DNA of 64,000 nt from Arthrobacter bambusae (GCF_030812595.1 NZ_JAUSSZ010000008.1:1-64000), one strand, 5' to 3'; shown: positions 52,967-61,481, counted from the stretch's first letter. Notes: generated by a model not told the origin, from the letters alone. Translations and numbers: made by a program.

Positions 52967-53713
52967 TTGAAAACCATTCAATCTCTAGGCGCCTCGACCA
53001 AAGTGGGCCTGGCCGCTACACTCCTGCTGCTTATTTTGACCTTTACCACAGGCGCCCCCGAAGTGTGGGTCCTGTTCCTTTTCCTTTTCCTCCTCGTCAC
53101 GGCTTTGTACACCATGGTCACCGGACGGCGGTCCTGGGCCTATCTCCCGAGCCGCAAGATAGGCCTCGCGGCATTTGCGGGAAGCTTGGTTATCGGTTTC
53201 GTCGCCATGGGCGGCGCCGTCGCCGCCACCCCCGTTGCGCCGGCTTCGCATGTGCAGCCTCCCAGCTCAAGCCAGGCCTCCACCGCTCCAGCTCCAACAT
53301 CGGCAAGTCCGAGCCCGTCGCCTTCAGATACTCCTACCTCGAGCCGAGCCGCCTCACCCAGCGCGTCCCCCACTCCAACACCGACGCCGTCTCCGAGCCG
53401 GACCGTTTCCTCGGATCCAACTACAGCCGCAGTCGTGCCCGCGGCACCTGCGGCACCGATCGTTCCGCCAGCGCCGCCGGCTCCAGTCCAAGCTCCGGCT
53501 CCAGCTCCGGCTGCCCCGGCTCCCGCTCCGCCAGCTCCCGCTCCGGCTCCGCCGGCTCCCGCTCCGGCGACGAACTTGGTGCAAGGGGTGATCCCGGGTG
53601 CTTTCTGCCCAAACGCAGACGTTGGAATGCAAGGAATTTCCGCCGCAGGCAATATCTACACGTGCGGAGGCAAAGGCGCGGACAAGAACGGCCACTACCA
53701 CTGGAACTCATAG
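52967..53713 (+). CDS. Pro/Ala-rich membrane protein with Cys-containing C-terminal domain
   Basis: A 248-residue protein from a TTG start (52967) preceded by GGGGGAT. Three hydrophobic helices lie in the first 90 residues, then about 110 residues of Ser/Thr/Ala/Pro repeats likely spanning the wall. A compact end domain has two Cys (AFCPNADVGM, IYTCGGKGADKNGHYHW). Similar Cys-Gly-His ends occur on many actinobacterial surface proteins of unknown function. The low-complexity DNA creates long shadow frames on both strands. Confidence 0.75.
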   Translation: MKTIQSLGASTKVGLAATLLLLILTFTTGAPEVWVLFLFLFLLVTALYTMVTGRRSWAYLPSRKIGLAAFAGSLVIGFVAMGGAVAATPVAPASHVQPPSSSQASTAPAPTSASPSPSPSDTPTSSRAASPSASPTPTPTPSPSRTVSSDPTTAAVVPAAPAAPIVPPAPPAPVQAPAPAPAAPAPAPPAPAPAPPAPAPATNLVQGVIPGAFCPNADVGMQGISAAGNIYTCGGKGADKNGHYHWNS

Positions 53714-54272
53714 GAACGCGGTCGGATTCTGCTGGATCATTCCCTTAGCCGACGTTGCCGGTCCCGTGATCCCGCGGGCGCAGAATTTGCCCATTCGAAT
53801 GATTGAGCAGAATCCGACATCCGGGCGAAAACAATTGCCCACGGCCCGGCCGGTGGCCCGAAACTCCTTGCCCCTCAGATACTGCAGTTCGTGAGGGCTT
53901 CCTTGATCTGATCAATGGTCGGTACGCCCGCGAGGCCCCGCGGAGTGCGGTAGAGCCGGCAAGCGAGGTCCTGGGCTGGTGCCCGGTCGGGGAAGATGTC
54001 GGTTCCATCATCGGCGGTGATCGTTGGTGATCCTGCGAACGCGGTCCCGACTGTGTCAGGCGGAGATTTCCTGGCGGAGGGAGCTGAGGAGGGCCTGTTT
54101 ACGGTCACGTTCTTCCGCGAGCATCAGCCGGAACCGCTCAACATTTTCCATGGTCTGCAAGGTTGCCGCGGACCTTCTGGCACTGCCATCGGCGGGCGGA
54201 CCTGAGGGAGGCCAGTGTTCCCGCGCCCCTGCTGGTCTATCAGCTTGAGACCGCTGATGGAATGCTGGAGCC
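53714..54272. other. Intergenic region with doubtful small frames
   Basis: No strongly supported gene. A 77-codon minus frame is listed separately as weak. A helical minus frame encoding MENVERFRLMLAEERDR (54056-54151) overlaps it in another register, so a decayed gene is possible. Confidence 0.4.
53875..54108 (-). CDS. Doubtful small hypothetical protein
   Basis: A 77-residue frame ending in GVPTIDQIKEALTNCSI. No motif is recognised and no good ribosome site precedes the ATG. It may be the end of a decayed gene rather than a functional one. Confidence 0.25.
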   Translation of the reverse strand: MTVNRPSSAPSARKSPPDTVGTAFAGSPTITADDGTDIFPDRAPAQDLACRLYRTPRGLAGVPTIDQIKEALTNCSI

Positions 54273-54836
54273 ATGCGGAAACTGATCTATGGCATGAACC
54301 TGACCCTGGACGGCTACATCGCCGCGGCCGGCGATGACATCGGCTGGAGCGGGCCGAGCGACGAACTCTTCCAATGGTGGCTCGAGCAAGAGCGGGCGAG
54401 CAGTCTGTCGCTGTACGGGCGCAAGCTGTGGGAGACCATGAGCTCCTACTGGCCGACCGGCGACCAGAAACCCAACGCCACCCCCGCGGAGATCGAGTTC
54501 GCGCAGAACTGGCGGGACACGCCGAAGGTGGTGTTTTCCTCCACGATCGACAAGGTCGACTGGAACACCCGCCTGGTCACCGGCGACGCGGTCGGCGAAA
54601 TCACACGGCTCAAGACGGAACCCGGCGGCTCGATGAGCGTCGGCGGCGCAACGCTTGCCGGGGCGGCCATGCGGGCCGGGCTCATCGATGAGTACATCCT
54701 GGTGACCCATCCGGTCCTGTTGGGCGGCGGCACGCCCTTCTTCGCCGCCATGGACAAGTGGGTGAACCTGAACCTGGTGGAGACGCGGACATTTCCCGGT
54801 GGCGTGGTCATGACCAGGTACCGGACGAAGCGCTGA
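54273..54836 (+). CDS. Dihydrofolate reductase family protein (RibD C-terminal-like)
   Basis: A 187-residue protein of the RibD_C/YyaP group, which shares the DHFR fold. It starts KLIYGMNLTLDGYIAA and has DELFQWWLEQE, LYGRKLWETMSSYWP, KVVFSSTIDKVDW, MSVGGATLAGAAMRAGLIDEYIL and HPVLLGGGTPFF. Usually single genes of unknown substrate; probably NADPH-binding. GGAG lies close to the ATG. Confidence 0.9.
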   Translation: MRKLIYGMNLTLDGYIAAAGDDIGWSGPSDELFQWWLEQERASSLSLYGRKLWETMSSYWPTGDQKPNATPAEIEFAQNWRDTPKVVFSSTIDKVDWNTRLVTGDAVGEITRLKTEPGGSMSVGGATLAGAAMRAGLIDEYILVTHPVLLGGGTPFFAAMDKWVNLNLVETRTFPGGVVMTRYRTKR

Positions 54837-54995
54837 GCACCCTCCACCCTGGACCAAATACGGAAAAGACCAGTCGGGAATCATCGACAAACAGCGGGCA
54901 ACCGATGCCGGACGATCATCTCGTCGCAATCACCAAGCAACCTTGCCATCCCATGCTGGAACCGGTACGCATCATGTCTTCAGCAAAGGAACGCA

Positions 54996-55211
54996 ATGGC
55001 TGTCTCCGCCGTCCTAAGCAACCGCCACGTCAGCGACCGGCTCACACCAACGATGCTCGCTGCCCTCGACCCTGCCGGTGACCCGGAACTGTCCGACCTC
55101 CTTATCGCCGCGCCCAAAATGGCGCGGGCGCTGAACCCAGTCCTGAACCTCGACCTGGCGGAAGACGCACGCCGCCTCATCGCGGCGGAAATCCGCGAAG
55201 CCCTCCGCTGA
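54996..55211 (+). CDS. Hypothetical small protein
   Basis: A 71-residue helical protein (MLAALDPAGDPELSDLLIAA, LAEDARRLIAAEIREAL). AAGGA lies 7 nt before the ATG. No family recognised. It converges on the small gene at 55228. Confidence 0.45.
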   Translation: MAVSAVLSNRHVSDRLTPTMLAALDPAGDPELSDLLIAAPKMARALNPVLNLDLAEDARRLIAAEIREALR

Positions 55212-55227
55212 GAGGGGGTTATGCGCT

Positions 55228-55392
55228 TCAGGAGCGCTTGGGCGGTTCGGCATCAATATATGAACCTGCCACCTGCACACGTTGATTTGCACACGTGCAG
55301 GAGGTTTCGATTTCCAGCCGGACTGTTACCGTCTGCTGATTCTCCGGCACATGGATAATGAGGTTCTTTTCGAGCACCGTTGGGCTGTTCAT
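55228..55392 (-). CDS. Small protein (54 aa) after ABC permease relic
   Basis: A 54-residue frame starting MNSPTVLEKNLIIHVPEN, with a CxC pair (ETSCTCANQRVQ). AGGACC sits 5 nt before the ATG, which lies 35 bp after the stop of the truncated ABC permease on the same strand. A beta-rich small soluble protein is likely; function unknown. It may be an accessory gene of the former sugar transporter operon. Confidence 0.55.
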   Translation of the reverse strand: MNSPTVLEKNLIIHVPENQQTVTVRLEIETSCTCANQRVQVAGSYIDAEPPKRS

Positions 55393-55426
55393 TTTGGTCC
55401 TTTAAAGTTAGTTTCATTCTGTTCGG

Positions 55427-55884
55427 TTACTTGATGCCCGTGTTGGCAATGCCGGTGACGATTTGCCGTTGGAAGAACAGGAAGAGAATGATCACGGGCA
55501 GAACCGTCACCACGCTCATGGCGATGATGAGGTTGAAAGGAACGGTTTCCTCGGCTGTGAACCGGGCGAGGGCAACCGGCAGGGTGTAGACAGACTCGCT
55601 TTGGGCGACCACCAGGGGCCACAGGAAATCGTTCCAGCGCCACATGATGGACAGGATGGCGACGACGGCAAGCGCCGGCCGGCACATCGGAAGCACGATC
55701 CGGACAAAGACGCGGAACTCCCCTGCCCCGTCCACCCGTGCTGCTTCTATGAGTTCGTCGGGAATCGAGAGCATGTACTGCCGCAGTATGAATACTCCGG
55801 TTGGCGTGGCTGCTGCGGGGATGATGAGGCCCCAGAGTCTATTGACCAGGCCCAGGGACGCCACAACCTGGTACACAGGGTGGG
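55427..55884 (-). pseudogene. Carbohydrate ABC permease, 5'-truncated
   Basis: Only the C-terminal half (about 150 of the usual 280 residues) of a MalG-type sugar permease remains. It keeps the EAA loop (DELIEAARVDGAGEFRVFVRIVLP) in two parts, NDFLWPLVVAQ and the final helix and tail IVTGIANTGIK. The N-terminal helices are missing. At about 55880 the frame joins a dehydrogenase fragment, so it has no promoter or start of its own. Confidence 0.85.
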
Positions 55885-55962
55885 CCTGCCCATCAGCCAC
55901 AAGGTCAGGTCAATGTGGTGGATGGCATGGTTGAGCGTGCACCCGCCGCCCTCGGATTCCCA
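55882..55962 (-). pseudogene. Gfo/Idh/MocA dehydrogenase internal fragment
   Basis: On the minus strand this 80-bp stretch reads WESEGGG...NHAIHHIDLTLWLMG. That is the substrate-site block conserved in Gfo/Idh/MocA enzymes (compare GGEGGGVLVNQAPHQLDLW in the gene at 37585). Neither end of such a gene is present. It is wedged between an ABC permease fragment and a LacI fragment. Confidence 0.8.
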
Positions 55963-55967
55963 CGTTT

Positions 55968-56456
55968 TTGCGGTTCCTCCATATCACCGGAGCGTTGGAC
56001 TACCGTTCGACCAGGGCGCGCCGGGATGCTTACCTCGTGACCATCGAAAAACTCGGGCTCCAATCCCTGGGTGTCATCGAAGGAGATTGGACAGGAGAGT
56101 CAGGGCTCAACGCAATTCGCAATCTTCCCGAGGGTGCCGCTCCCCTGGCAGTCATAGCGTCCAACGATTTGGTCGCCACCGGGGTCGTTCGTGGCGCGCT
56201 GGAGCGGGGATGGACTGTACCTGGCGATCTTTACGTCACAGGGTGGGACGACTTGGATTCCAGCGCACTCCAAGTGCCGTCAATTACTACTGTCTCCTTG
56301 GACTACCAGAGGCTTGGTTCCCGATCAGTTCAGCGACTAGTTGCCGCCCTGCGGGGTGAGCCCGCACCCGCTCCCGAAGGAGGACTGCAACGCATCATCT
56401 GGCGTGAGTCCACTGGCGACTTCCTTAGTGCTAAGACGCCTCAAGGGAAAGACTGA
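55968..56456 (+). pseudogene. LacI family regulator, N-terminally truncated
   Basis: About 162 residues matching the C-terminal half of a LacI regulator: RFLHITGALDYRSTRARRDAY, IASNDLVATGVVRGALERGW, LYVTGWDDLDSSALQVPSITTVSLD and a normal end. The DNA-binding HTH and hinge are missing, and the frame begins right at the dehydrogenase fragment. It cannot act as a repressor. Confidence 0.85.
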
Positions 56457-56547
56457 CGATTGTCCCAGCCCCGCGGCGAGGCTTCGACGTCTGGAACCGG
56501 GACCGAGAAGGAGACGGGTCACCTGGCAGTTGGGTCAGCCCGGATCC

Positions 56548-57342
56548 TTAGCCAGCCACCTCGGGGAGCTGGGAAGGGTCTGTACACATGGGTGCACTGG
56601 GTGCGGGCCGGTCCAGGAAGTGGAGTGAGTCCATGAAGGCTTTTTGTCCGGCATCAAGGAAGGCGTCAGGGGATGAGCCTGATATGGCGACGGCTTGGAT
56701 GATGGTTGAGCCGTGCATGACGGTAAGGATTTGAACGTTGAGTCTTCGGCCATCGGCGTCGGTGTAGGTGAACTTCCCACGGATCGCAGGAAACGACTCC
56801 AACGTTGTCGGATCACTGCTTTGAACGACCGGTGCGGCGGAGTTGGATCTTCCGTAATTGTTCACGGTTGAATCCATGAAGCCTTGCAGTATCTCAGCTG
56901 TGTGAGCAGGGTTCATGCACGGCAACGGGAGCGCTAAAACGGATTGTCCGTGGTACTGGGCATTGAATACGTCCGCGGTTGCTGTCGTATCGGATGTTAG
57001 GGGAATTGCGACCTTGGTGTGCGTGGGTGGGCTGAGCAATTTCACTGCGAAGCCGTGGGTCGGGTCGGTGTAGTCGGTCAGCCGCAAGATTTGCGTTGGC
57101 TGTGCGGTCGTGGTTGGCGAGGGGGCCTGCGGCGTCGCAAAGGCCACTGCCTGATGTTGGCCCTCCGTCAGCATCTGGGGAATCGTTGCCCAAGCCCCGA
57201 CACCGCAAAGTACGACCAGGGCGGCGACGCCGATGAGGATGTTTCTTCTGCCTGGCTTGTGTGGTTTGGACAGGGATAGGCCGGCGCCGGAGATACTCTC
57301 CTCCGATTGGGCAGGAGTGTGAGCGTCCGTTTCTCGATTCAT
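56548..57342 (-). CDS. Membrane-anchored extracytoplasmic protein of unknown function
   Basis: A 264-residue protein with a cytoplasmic N-terminus of about 30 residues, one helix (NILIGVAALVVLCGVGAWA) and an exported domain. That domain has a PsbP/LpqN-like feel (YTDPTHGFAVKLLSPP, STIIQAVAISGSSPDAFLDA, AFMDSLHFL), but I cannot confirm the family. Two Cys (PLPCMNP, PMCTDP) may pair. It follows the lipoprotein gene by 65 bp on the same strand. Confidence 0.72.
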   Translation of the reverse strand: MNRETDAHTPAQSEESISGAGLSLSKPHKPGRRNILIGVAALVVLCGVGAWATIPQMLTEGQHQAVAFATPQAPSPTTTAQPTQILRLTDYTDPTHGFAVKLLSPPTHTKVAIPLTSDTTATADVFNAQYHGQSVLALPLPCMNPAHTAEILQGFMDSTVNNYGRSNSAAPVVQSSDPTTLESFPAIRGKFTYTDADGRRLNVQILTVMHGSTIIQAVAISGSSPDAFLDAGQKAFMDSLHFLDRPAPSAPMCTDPSQLPEVAG

Positions 57343-57407
57343 ATCGTCCTTGCTTGAAGGTTGGCAGTGGGGGTCAAGGGGAAAGGCGGTGGCATCCTGC
57401 GCAGGAC

Positions 57408-58184
57408 CTATGCGCCGACCCCTGTAGTCGGGGCGGAGGCGGCTGCTTTGCCTGCGCCATCGATGACGGTATTGATATAGCCGCTCAACTCTTTGACTTC
57501 GGCGGCCGTCGGCTGCACGGCGGGGATTTTCTTACTTCCTGTAACAAAAAGGGTTCCGTCCATGGCCACCATGCTCAGCGTGTGATGTGCTCCTGTTTGG
57601 TCGGTGATGGTCTGAACGTTGGCTGTTGACTTCTGTCCGTGCAGGTCTGCAAGGACGGGTGAAAGCTCGTACTGGGCAGTCTGGCCGTCGAGGGTCAGGG
57701 TTGATGGTGAGCAGTGGGTCCGGGCCTTTTCGAGACTGTAGATGCCCTGCCAGAACAGCCCGGAATTATCAGAGGATGCGGTAATTGTTGACTGGCTCGC
57801 GGGCGGGCCGATGAGGGCCGCGGCTGTCTGTATCCGGTCATCGGAGAGGCTTCCGTCGTGCAGCAGGCTCAGGCATTCAGCGGGGTCGGTTCTCAGCCAG
57901 GCTGAACCCAGTGATTGGATGCCTTGGATCTTTTTCAGCTGGGCGTCGTCCATTACCACGGCAGCGGGGCCGTCGACGGCGCGGACGCTTCCGACCATTG
58001 CGCGCAGCTGAGCCATTGAATACATCTGAGCCGGGGCAGCACTCGACGGGGGGCCGGGGCTGATCCTCCAGACATCTGTCGGTGCCGCAGTGGCCGCACT
58101 TGGTATCGAACCGCTCACGCAACCGGATATCGGCAGGATCATCACGCCGGCAAGCAGTGAAAAGAGAATGCGCGGAAACCTCAA
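57408..58184 (-). CDS. Lipoprotein of unknown function
   Basis: A 258-residue exported protein with signal peptide and lipobox LPISGC (Cys at about residue 22). The mature part has DPAECLSLLHDG and KARTHCSPSTLTLDGQ, whose two Cys could form a disulfide. This recalls actinobacterial sensor-type lipoproteins (PknH_C-like), but similarity is too weak to name. It is likely co-transcribed with the membrane-anchored protein downstream. Confidence 0.75.
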   Translation of the reverse strand: MRFPRILFSLLAGVMILPISGCVSGSIPSAATAAPTDVWRISPGPPSSAAPAQMYSMAQLRAMVGSVRAVDGPAAVVMDDAQLKKIQGIQSLGSAWLRTDPAECLSLLHDGSLSDDRIQTAAALIGPPASQSTITASSDNSGLFWQGIYSLEKARTHCSPSTLTLDGQTAQYELSPVLADLHGQKSTANVQTITDQTGAHHTLSMVAMDGTLFVTGSKKIPAVQPTAAEVKELSGYINTVIDGAGKAAASAPTTGVGA

Positions 58185-58678
58185 TGCAACCGACCCCCAA
58201 AATAGATCACCGAGGTGAACGCGAGCCGACGTTGCACGGCATTTGCGGTACCTTCAAGACCCCATGCCTTCAAGCATGACGCTTGGACAAGATTAGCTTC
58301 TCATCTCCATCCCCGAACGCAATTGTGGGCGACATGTCTCGACCATGTCCGCTCAGACCCCGTATCGGGGCCCCGAATGGCACAAGACATCGGGCTGTCA
58401 GCGTCATGGAACCAATGACTCGCGTCACGATTCCGTTTGAAACCACACATTCCAGTATGTAGAGGTATCTGGATGCGGTGGCGCATGTCCTTTCTGTCCG
58501 AAGTCATCGTGTCAAGGGTGGTTGCGGGGCCCGTTTTCCCGGTATCGCCGGCGGAGCTTACAGGCGTTTTCTGAACACCTCGCGCAGTGGAATCATGTGT
58601 GGCCTGGCCGGGACGGTCCCGACATCGAGCCCACTTTATACCTCAAGGAACTGGCTGGCAGGAGCAAGTTCCATGGCT
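58185..58678. other. Gene-free stretch, probably decayed
   Basis: No complete gene. A plus frame around 58590-58700 reads protein-like (DIEPTLYLKELAGRSKFHG), but I cannot place it in a family and it has no start or end. It may be a gene relic beside the altered gntK end. Confidence 0.4.
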
Positions 58679-59314
58679 TCAGCAAAGCGGTTGTGCGCCG
58701 CAGCGCCCCTCACCGGAGGCGGGAAAACAACGATCACCCAATACATCTCCAGCGGCTTTGACTACGTTTACTCCTGCATCTGACGCGTCTCGTGCGGCAG
58801 CGTGCTTCAGCTTCAGTTCGAGCGATTCCACCAGAAGGTCCAGCGGCTGCGTGATGTCGCCCAGCACGTGGGTCTCGTCCGCTTTCAGGTCCTCAAGTGC
58901 GGCGAACTGGGAGTCCAGCAGTGTGCGCGGCATGAACTCGTGGGACCGGGCATCCATCCGGGCGCCGATTGTTGCCGCAGTTCCAGCCAAGTGGACGAAG
59001 ACAATGTCCGGTGCATAACTGCGCAGGAGGTCCCGGTACCGCCGCTTCAGCGCGGAGCAGGCAACAATCGGTGGGACTCCCACGCCGCCGTCGTCCTTTC
59101 CTGCAAGCAGCTCCCCCAGCCGGGCAAGCCACGGCTCCCGGTCACTGTCCGTCAGTGGAACCCCGGCGGTCATCTTTTGCTTGTTGGCTGCTGGATGGAA
59201 ATCATCCCCGTCAAAGAACGGCATGAGGAGCCGCTGCCCCAGGAGGGCGCCGACGGTGGACTTGCCGCAGCCCGAGACTCCCATCACCACCAGCGGAGGC
59301 AGGTGCGCCCTCAC
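58679..59314 (-). CDS. gntK: Gluconokinase with atypical C-terminus
   Basis: GntK-type kinase, 211 residues. It has P-loop [46 protein letters not shown] and HEFMPRTLLDSQFAALEDL. The family sequence ends near TQPLDLLVESLELKL; the last 35 or so residues (after KHAAARDAS) are unlike any gluconokinase and reach into the decayed region. This suggests the normal stop was lost by a rearrangement. It overlaps idnD by 4 bp and should phosphorylate gluconate from the idonate route. Confidence 0.85.
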   Translation of the reverse strand: MRAHLPPLVVMGVSGCGKSTVGALLGQRLLMPFFDGDDFHPAANKQKMTAGVPLTDSDREPWLARLGELLAGKDDGGVGVPPIVACSALKRRYRDLLRSYAPDIVFVHLAGTAATIGARMDARSHEFMPRTLLDSQFAALEDLKADETHVLGDITQPLDLLVESLELKLKHAAARDASDAGVNVVKAAGDVLGDRCFPASGEGRCGAQPLC

Positions 59315-60387
59315 TGGACATGCCCCGCGTCGCGGAAGGAGAGGAGCACCTTGCCGGAGCTGGTGGAGTCCTTGGCCACCTCGAAGGCGCGGAGGGCTTC
59401 GGCCAGCGGGAATTCGTGCGTGATGACGGGCTCGATGTGAAGGGAGCCGTCAGCGAGGGCCGCGATCACGTCGTCGATCTCGTCGTTGAAGCGGAACGAG
59501 CCCAGCAGTTGCAGTTCGCGGGTGATCGCAAGCGCGATGGGCACCGGCTGCATGCCGGTGGGCAGCAGCCCAACCATCACCACGGTGCCGCCGCGCACCG
59601 CGCCGCGGATGGCCGAGGCCAGCCCGTGGTGGTTGCCGGAGGATTCGATCACGACGTCGGCCTCCACGGCGGCGATGGCTTCGGCGTCCGCGGCGTTGAT
59701 CACGTCATCCGCGCCGACGTCCGTGGCGATTTCCAACGGCTTGGGATGGAGGTCGACGGCGGTGATGCGGGCGGCGCCGGCGCGTTTGAGGACGGCGACG
59801 GCGAGGGCGCCGATGGGGCCGGAGCCGATGACCAGCGCGGTCTTCCCGCGGACGTCCCCGGCCCTGGACACGGCATGCCACGCGACGGACGCGGGTTCTA
59901 TCAGTGCCGCGGTGCGCAGGTAGATGCTGTCCGGGAGCGGGCGGAGCATCCGGACGGGCAGCGTGACATAGCGACTGAAGGCACCGTTCGTGTGCGGGTA
60001 GCGGGCGGCGCTGCCCAGATAGGTGCAGCCAGGAGACAAGTTGGGCCGGTCCTCCGGATAGCGCCCGGCGCCGGGGCCCGGGGTGGCGGGGTGGACGGTG
60101 ACGGCAGTTCCGGCCTCCGGTCCGGACCCGTTGGCCGCGGCGAGGACCACCGTGCCGGAGATCTCATGGCCCAGGACCAGCGGGGTCTTCAGGATGGACT
60201 CCCCCGCTGCGCCGTGCAGCCAGTAGTGCAGATCCGAGCCGCAGATGCCGCCGTAGCGGACCTCGATCACTGCTTCGTCGGCTGCGGGCGAGGGCAACGG
60301 GACCTCGTCGATCCGCAGGTCGCCGGCGGCGTGGGCCACCAGCGCAGGACCCGTGGCGGGCAATGCGATATCAAGGGGCGTTGCCAT
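59311..60387 (-). CDS. idnD: L-idonate 5-dehydrogenase-type zinc alcohol dehydrogenase
   Basis: Medium-chain dehydrogenase of 358 residues. It has catalytic-zinc motifs GGICGSDLHYWLHG and LVLGHEISGTV, ALIEPASVAWHAV, and the cofactor fold ALVIGSGPIGALAVAVLKRAGA. The IdnD assignment rests on the HYWLHG sequence and on gntK and an idnO relic in the same operon. It would oxidise L-idonate to 5-keto-D-gluconate. It overlaps both neighbours by 4 bp. Confidence 0.88.
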   Translation of the reverse strand: MATPLDIALPATGPALVAHAAGDLRIDEVPLPSPAADEAVIEVRYGGICGSDLHYWLHGAAGESILKTPLVLGHEISGTVVLAAANGSGPEAGTAVTVHPATPGPGAGRYPEDRPNLSPGCTYLGSAARYPHTNGAFSRYVTLPVRMLRPLPDSIYLRTAALIEPASVAWHAVSRAGDVRGKTALVIGSGPIGALAVAVLKRAGAARITAVDLHPKPLEIATDVGADDVINAADAEAIAAVEADVVIESSGNHHGLASAIRGAVRGGTVVMVGLLPTGMQPVPIALAITRELQLLGSFRFNDEIDDVIAALADGSLHIEPVITHEFPLAEALRAFEVAKDSTSSGKVLLSFRDAGHVQ

Positions 60388-60479
60388 CAGACCACCACCG
60401 CCGTTCCGCCATCGATGAAGATGGTTTGTCCGTTCACGAAGTTGGAAACGCGGCCCGTGAGGTCGAACAACGCGCTCAT
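60387..60479 (-). pseudogene. Internally deleted gluconate 5-dehydrogenase (idnO relic)
   Basis: A 30-codon in-frame relic of a short-chain dehydrogenase. It keeps the first 11 residues (MSALFDLTGRV) joined to the last 19 (SNFVNGQTIFIDGG...), losing about 220 residues with the cofactor and YxxxK sites. Start and stop still overlap the flanking genes by 4 bp, so translation coupling of the operon is preserved. Confidence 0.85.
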
Positions 60480-61417
60480 GCGAAAGGACCCTCCTGGACG
60501 AGGTTGGCCGGGATGTGGCCGGCGGCCAGCGCCTCGAGCTGCTGTTTCAGGAGCTTGAGGATCCGGGGCTCGAAGGCCGAGGCGTTGCCGCCCACGTGTG
60601 GGGTGATCAGCGCGTTCTCCGCGGACCACAGCGGGTGCCCGGCGGGCAGCGGTTCGGGATCGACGACGTCGATGGCGCATTGCAGTCGCCCGGACACCAC
60701 TTCCCGGGTCAGGGCATCGGTGTCCACCACGGCTCCGCGGCCCACGTTCACCACCAGGGCACCGTCGGGCATGGCGGCAAGGACGTCCCGGCCCACCAGG
60801 TGGTGGGTGTCATCATTCAGGGGCAGGACGGAGACCAGGATGTCGTGGCCAGCCGCGAGGGCCACCAGTTCGTCCGGGCCGTGGACCTGCCCGGCCGCGT
60901 CGGTGCGGGCCGTGCTTCCCACCCGTGTGATGGTGACTTCGAACGGTTCCAGGCGGCGGCCGAGTTCCTTGCCGATCCCGCCGATGCCCAGCAGCAGGAC
61001 CTTGCGGTCGGCCAGCGACTGGCGACGCTGCGGCTTCCAGCTTTCAACCTGCTGGTCCTTGACGGCCTGGTCGATGCCGCGCAGCTTGGCGAGGATGAGG
61101 CCAACGGCCAGTTCCGCGGTGGCAGCCGCATGGACTCCCGAGGCGTTTGCTACTGCGGCGCGCGGACCGGCAGCCTCGCGGACGCCGTCGTACCCTGTTG
61201 ACTGCGTCTGAACGAACTTGAGGTCCGGGACCTTGCCCAGAGAACCCAGCACTGTCCCGGCGTCCAGGTACGGGAGGATGACACCGTCGATGCCGCCCAT
61301 ATCCTCCCCCGGCTCCTCCTTCATGTCCCAGACCACCCCGCGCAGGCTGCCGGGAAGCGGCGACAGGTCAGCGAGGAGCTGGGGATCGGGGAAACTGACG
61401 GTTCGTACTAACTGCAT
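60476..61417 (-). CDS. D-2-hydroxyacid dehydrogenase
   Basis: NAD(P)-dependent 2-hydroxyacid dehydrogenase, 313 residues. The Rossmann motif is LLLGIGGIGKELGRRL, followed by NVGRGAVVDTDALTREV, the substrate Arg region, CAIDVVDPEPLP and the catalytic His in ITPHVGGNA. The product may reduce a keto-sugar acid; exact substrate unknown. It overlaps the idnO relic by 4 bp. Confidence 0.9.
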   Translation of the reverse strand: MQLVRTVSFPDPQLLADLSPLPGSLRGVVWDMKEEPGEDMGGIDGVILPYLDAGTVLGSLGKVPDLKFVQTQSTGYDGVREAAGPRAAVANASGVHAAATAELAVGLILAKLRGIDQAVKDQQVESWKPQRRQSLADRKVLLLGIGGIGKELGRRLEPFEVTITRVGSTARTDAAGQVHGPDELVALAAGHDILVSVLPLNDDTHHLVGRDVLAAMPDGALVVNVGRGAVVDTDALTREVVSGRLQCAIDVVDPEPLPAGHPLWSAENALITPHVGGNASAFEPRILKLLKQQLEALAAGHIPANLVQEGPFA

Positions 61418-61481
61418 CTGGAGGGCCTATCGATTGAACGGTGGGAAGGTAGTTCGCCGGGCTTGGGTTTAGCGGTGAGCT

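Noticed and set aside
53140-53652. Gly/Ala-rich minus-strand protein
   Set aside because: It is the reverse reading of the Pro/Ala-rich repeat region of the gene at 52967.
58587-58783. Frame starting MCGLAGT, resembling a class II glutamine amidotransferase start
   Set aside because: Similarity stops after seven residues and the frame runs into the antisense of gntK.
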